From Erythrobacter oryzae (GTDB lineage Bacteria > Pseudomonadota > Alphaproteobacteria > Sphingomonadales > Sphingomonadaceae), in the NCBI RefSeq assembly GCF_030271515.1, contig NZ_JASCXI010000002.1, positions 806,001-870,000 on the forward strand: a stretch of 64,000 nucleotides of DNA. The letters are read 5' to 3'. Below are positions 61,015 through 64,000 of this stretch, piece after piece. The stretch's first letter is position 1, and every line of letters starts with the position of its first letter. Position numbers and translations under genes: made by a program. The notes beneath the pieces were generated by a model, which saw nothing but the letters and a program-made list of their open reading frames with translations, ran no database searches and was not told the origin of the DNA.

Positions 61015-61389
61015 TCAGGCGTAGCTCACCATCTCGAACTCGATCCCGTCCCAGTCGAAGAAGTAGAATCGGCGGCCGGGATCGTAATCGGCGTGGTTGA
61101 AGGGTTCGAGCCCGGCGTCCTTCACCACGGCTTCGGCAGCGTCGAGATCGTCAACCACCAGTCCGAGGTGATTGAGCGGCGCGCCCTTGGCATGGCGGGC
61201 GGCGAGCGGCGCGCCGCGGGTGTAAACTGCGATGTAATCGTCCTCGCTTCCGACATGGATCGTCTCCCCGCCCAGCATCGAGGGGCCGCGCCAGCGGATG
61301 TGCCAGCCCATCAGCCGCTCGAGCAGCGCGGCGCTGCGCTCGATGTCGCCGACGGTGATGTTGATGTGTTCGAGGCGGCCGTTGGGCAT
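61015..61389 (-). CDS. VOC family protein (glyoxalase/dioxygenase superfamily), likely SoxR target
   Basis: This 124-residue VOC protein has one pair of beta-alpha-beta-beta-beta units. Possible metal ligands are His in RLEHINITVGDIERS and NHLGLVVDDLDAAE, and the Glu in GIEFEMVSYA. Members include glyoxalase I, fosfomycin resistance and ring-cleavage enzymes. The SoxR box with a MerR-type promoter points to this gene, so an oxidant or quinone-related detoxification role is inferred. Confidence 0.85.
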   Translation of the reverse strand: MPNGRLEHINITVGDIERSAALLERLMGWHIRWRGPSMLGGETIHVGSEDDYIAVYTRGAPLAARHAKGAPLNHLGLVVDDLDAAEAVVKDAGLEPFNHADYDPGRRFYFFDWDGIEFEMVSYA

Positions 61390-61447
61390 TGGGGGTCCTT
61401 TCGTGGTTCCGACGCGCCGGAGAAGAGGCGAATCGACTGACTTGCGC

Positions 61448-61478
61448 AGCTTGCGATCTCAACCTAACTTGAGGTCAA
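61448..61478 (-). promoter_or_regulatory. SoxR box in a 19-bp-spacer promoter for the VOC gene
   Basis: CTCAA-CCTAAC-TTGAG (61458-61473) is a near-perfect dyad of the SoxR type. On the minus strand it lies in the 19-base spacer between TTGACC (61478-61473) and a weak -10 CAAGCT (61453-61448), the geometry of MerR/SoxR-activated promoters, with start of transcription about 50 bases before the VOC ATG. On the plus strand TTGCGC (61442), 17 bases and TAACTT (61465-61470) could drive soxR itself, which would be blocked by bound SoxR. Confidence 0.75.
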
Positions 61479-61499
61479 GCTTTAATCGCGAGACCACCC

Positions 61500-61955
61500 A
61501 TGCCCGCCGCCCGCCTCAAGCCCTCCGACCTCATCCCCATCGGCGAGATCGCGCGCCGCACCGGGCTCAGCGTGTCGGCGATCCGTTTCTACGAGGAGCG
61601 GCGGTTGATCGAGCCGGTGCGCACGGGCGGCAACCAGCGGCGGTTCCTGCGCTCGGACATTCGGCGGCTCAGCTTCATCCTCATCGCCCAGCGATTGGGC
61701 CTCAGCCTCGCAGAGATCGAGCAAGCGCTCGCCAGCCTGCCCCACGGCCGCACGCCGACAGCGCGCGACTGGGAGGCGATCAGCAGCGCGATCCGCGCGA
61801 CGCTCGACGCGCGCATCGCCGAGCTCACCCGCACCCGCGAGCGGCTCGACGGGTGCATCGGCTGCGGCTGCCTCAGCCTTGAACATTGCGCGATCTGGAA
61901 CCCCGAGGACCGCCTCGCGGGCGAAGGGCCGGGGCCGCGCAAGCTGCTGGCCTGA
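61500..61955 (+). CDS. soxR: Redox-sensitive transcriptional activator SoxR
   Basis: This 151-residue MerR-family regulator has the DNA-binding helices LIPIGEIARRTGLSVSAIRF and EERRLIEPVRTGGNQRRF. The 2Fe-2S cysteines are in DGCIGCGCLSLEHC at 119, 122, 124 and 130, the same numbering as in E. coli SoxR. Outside enterobacteria SoxR usually controls small detoxification genes directly, not soxS; here the divergent VOC gene is the obvious target. Confidence 0.95.
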   Translation: MPAARLKPSDLIPIGEIARRTGLSVSAIRFYEERRLIEPVRTGGNQRRFLRSDIRRLSFILIAQRLGLSLAEIEQALASLPHGRTPTARDWEAISSAIRATLDARIAELTRTRERLDGCIGCGCLSLEHCAIWNPEDRLAGEGPGPRKLLA

Positions 61956-62101
61956 ACGGTTGACCAGCGCCCAACCGTTCACCGGCATCGACAAACGGCA
62001 TAACCGTCGATCAATCGCCCGCGTCCGTCCACCAACGCGGCTTTAACCTTTGGCCAAAGCCGCTAGGTTGCAAAGGATTGAACAACAGGGGCCCGCACAC
62101 C

Positions 62102-62992
62102 ATGCTCGAACTCGCCGGCGTCAGCCACACCTATCCCAACGGCACCAAGGCACTGGACGACGTCACGCTGTCGATCCCCAAGGGGATGTTCGGGCTGCTC
62201 GGCCCCAACGGCGCGGGCAAGTCGACCCTGATGCGCACCATCGCGACGCTGCAGGCGCCCACCAACGGGAGCATCCGCTTCGGCGACATCGACGTGCTGG
62301 CCGAGCCCGACCGGTTGCGCCGCACATTGGGCTACCTGCCGCAGGATTTCGGCGTCTACCCGCGCATCTCGGCTGCGGCGATGCTCGATCACATGGCGGT
62401 GCTCAAGGGCGTGACCGCCAAGGGCGAGCGCAAGGCGATGGTTGAGCACCTGCTCAACCAGACCAACCTGTGGAACGTGCGCGGCAAGGCGATCGCGGGC
62501 TTTTCGGGCGGGATGCGCCAGCGCTTCGGCATCGCCCAGGCGCTGATCGGCGAGCCCGAACTGATCATCGTCGACGAGCCAACCGCGGGCCTCGACCCGG
62601 AAGAGCGCAACCGCTTCCTGAACCTGCTGGCCGGGATCGGCGAGAACGTGGTGGTGATCCTCTCGACCCACATCGTCGACGATGTCGCCGACCTGTGCCC
62701 GCGCATGGCGGTGCTCGCCGGGGGCAGGCTGCGTCTGGAAGGCGCGCCGCATGATCTCATCGCCTCGACGCGGGGGCGGGTCTGGCAGAAGACCGTGCAC
62801 CACACCCGCCTTGCCGAGATGCAGGCGCAATACGAGGTCATCTCGCACCGCTTCTTCGCGGGCGACATCGTCGTCCACGTGCTTGCCGACACCCAGCCCG
62901 AGGGCTTCGCGCCGGTCAGCGGCGGGCTCGAGGATGTCTACTTCGCGACGCTTGCCGAAACCCGCCGCGCGCCCGCTGCTGAAGCCGCGTAA
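62102..62992 (+). CDS. ABC transporter ATP-binding protein
   Basis: This 296-residue ATPase has Walker A LLGPNGAGKSTLM, Q-loop YLPQDFGVYP, signature FSGGMRQRFGIAQAL and Walker B LIIVDEPTAGLDPEE. It is of the type that pairs with ABC-2 permeases. ATG at 62102 chosen; TTG at 62078 extends it by 8 codons. The permease gene follows 15 bases after the stop. Confidence 0.92.
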   Translation: MLELAGVSHTYPNGTKALDDVTLSIPKGMFGLLGPNGAGKSTLMRTIATLQAPTNGSIRFGDIDVLAEPDRLRRTLGYLPQDFGVYPRISAAAMLDHMAVLKGVTAKGERKAMVEHLLNQTNLWNVRGKAIAGFSGGMRQRFGIAQALIGEPELIIVDEPTAGLDPEERNRFLNLLAGIGENVVVILSTHIVDDVADLCPRMAVLAGGRLRLEGAPHDLIASTRGRVWQKTVHHTRLAEMQAQYEVISHRFFAGDIVVHVLADTQPEGFAPVSGGLEDVYFATLAETRRAPAAEAA

Positions 62993-63007
62993 GGGAGGGC
63001 CGCCACA

Positions 63008-64000
63008 ATGCTCACCGCACGCCTCGCCGCGTTCGAGATCCGTTACCAGCTCCGCAATCCGGTGTTCTGGGTCTCGATCGCGATCTTCTTCCTGATCGGC
63101 TTCGGCATCAGCGCCAGCGACAATGTCAGCTTCGGCTCGCCCGGCGCGGTCCACGAGAATTCGCCCTTCACGATCACCCTCGCGATGGCGATCATCTCGA
63201 TCTTCTACCTCTTCGTCATCACCGCCTTCGTCGCCAATGCCGTGGTGCGCGACGATGTGACCGGCTTCGGCCCGATGATCCGCGCGACCCCGGTGGGGCG
63301 CACCAGCTTCCTTGGCGGACGCTTCCTCGGCGGGCTTGCCATCGCCATCCTCGGCTACCTTGCGGTGCCGGCGGGGATAGCGCTGGGCGCGGTGATGCCA
63401 TGGGTCGACCCGGAGACCGTGGGGCCGAGCAGCCTCGGGCTCTACCTGTGGCCCTTCCTCGTCATCGCCATTCCCAACCTCATCATGGCCTCGGCGCTGC
63501 TGTTTGCGCTCGCGACCTTCACCCGTTCGATGCTGGCGAGCTATATCGGCGTCGTGGTGCTGGTGATGGGCTATCTCACCGTGCCGCTGCTGCTGGGCAA
63601 TGATCCGAGCTTCCAGGACCCGGTCGCGCGCTTCGAGCCGCTCGGAACGGGGGCGATTTCCGAGGTCTCGCGCTACTGGACCGCGGCCGACATGAACACC
63701 AAGGCGATCCCGCTCGAGGGCAACCTGCTGTTCAACCGCGTCTTCGTGCTGGGCCTCTCCGCGCTGTTCTTCGGCGTGGCGTGGCTGCGCTTCAGCATGA
63801 CCGAGCGCGCGCCCTCGCGCTGGCGGCAGCGGCGCTTGGCAAAGCAGGCCGCCAAGGCCGCCAAGACCGCCGCCGTGCCGCCGCGCACGCTCACCGCGCC
63901 GGTCGCGCGCAGCTTCGGCACCGGCCACGCCTTCGCCACCTTCTGGCTGCGGCTCAAGGCCGAGGTGCGGATGGTGATGCGCAGCCCCGGCTTTCTCGTG
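63008..64000 (+). CDS. ABC-2 type permease, probably fused to an M1-type peptidase domain (3' end off window)
   Basis: 331 codons are visible. MLTARLAAFEIRYQLRNPVFW starts the protein, then multiple membrane helices (about 22-40, 58-85, 110-135, 152-185, 190-205, 243-262). FVANAVVRDDVTGFGPMIRA is a family block. In sphingomonads such proteins often continue into an M1 aminopeptidase domain (about 1190 residues), but that part is outside the window, so it is inference. A second permease-like start (WLRLKAEVRMVMRSPGFLV) is beginning at the edge, consistent with a duplicated permease. Confidence 0.8.
   Translation, partial: MLTARLAAFEIRYQLRNPVFWVSIAIFFLIGFGISASDNVSFGSPGAVHENSPFTITLAMAIISIFYLFVITAFVANAVVRDDVTGFGPMIRATPVGRTSFLGGRFLGGLAIAILGYLAVPAGIALGAVMPWVDPETVGPSSLGLYLWPFLVIAIPNLIMASALLFALATFTRSMLASYIGVVVLVMGYLTVPLLLGNDPSFQDPVARFEPLGTGAISEVSRYWTAADMNTKAIPLEGNLLFNRVFVLGLSALFFGVAWLRFSMTERAPSRWRQRRLAKQAAKAAKTAAVPPRTLTAPVARSFGTGHAFATFWLRLKAEVRMVMRSPGFLV

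Overview
The window is a contiguous piece of a high-GC chromosome from an alphaproteobacterium, most probably order Sphingomonadales, family Erythrobacteraceae (Erythrobacter/Porphyrobacter-like). This rests on my recognition of protein sequences and gene order: a coxB-coxA-ctaB-small ORF-ctaG-coxC-DUF983-surf1-thrC cluster, a pyrE/pdxJ/acpS/lepB cluster, an aerobic-type CobS, plant-type GshA and an FNR-type regulator. No database search was run. The DNA is almost fully coding. About 62 protein genes are called, many with 4-base ATGA/GTGA overlaps. No rRNA, tRNA, CRISPR array or transposase gene was seen, and no gene-free stretch exceeds about 265 bases.

Layout. 1-2.2 kb: two tandem GST genes and a DUF2236 (MpaB-like) oxygenase. 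2.2-6.1 kb: cobS, a periplasmic TonB-C-like protein and a class A penicillin-binding protein. 6.2-13.0 kb (minus strand): pyrE, a serine hydrolase, pdxJ, a small membrane protein, acpS, lepB, a DUF3089 hydrolase, ruvX, a small membrane ORF and two hotdog thioesterases. 13.3-21.9 kb: the aa3-type cytochrome c oxidase cluster running into thrC and a methyltransferase. 22-24.5 kb: a FolB-like gene and moaA-moaD-moaE. 24.5-26.4 kb: a membrane protein behind a near-perfect FNR box, next to an FNR-type regulator and a lipoprotein. 26.6-27.3 kb: rplU-rpmA, followed by an elaborate RNA structure ending in a strong terminator. 27.5-46.8 kb: mixed housekeeping and metabolic genes (GNAT, TetR, ygfZ, pyrC, rarD, astD-like, selO, glycosyltransferase, yfgM-bamB, gshA-CHAT protease, rsmE, ubiA, SRAP). 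A 142-bp MITE-like element lies at 32.4 kb.

46.9-60.0 kb is one open reading frame of 4354 codons encoding a giant type V autotransporter built of passenger-associated transport repeats. It looks like two passengers joined head to tail, with segmental duplications and a proline/alanine-rich island inserted inside a repeat. It is followed by a TonB-like gene, a VOC gene behind a SoxR box divergent from soxR, and an ABC ATPase with the start of a large permease that runs off the right edge.

The parts most worth a second look are the modular giant autotransporter, the RNA downstream of rpmA with mutually exclusive helices, the FNR-box/FNR pair, the SoxR-box/VOC pair, the secreted CHAT protease in the gshA operon, and the MITE whose ends supply the stop codons of both flanking genes.
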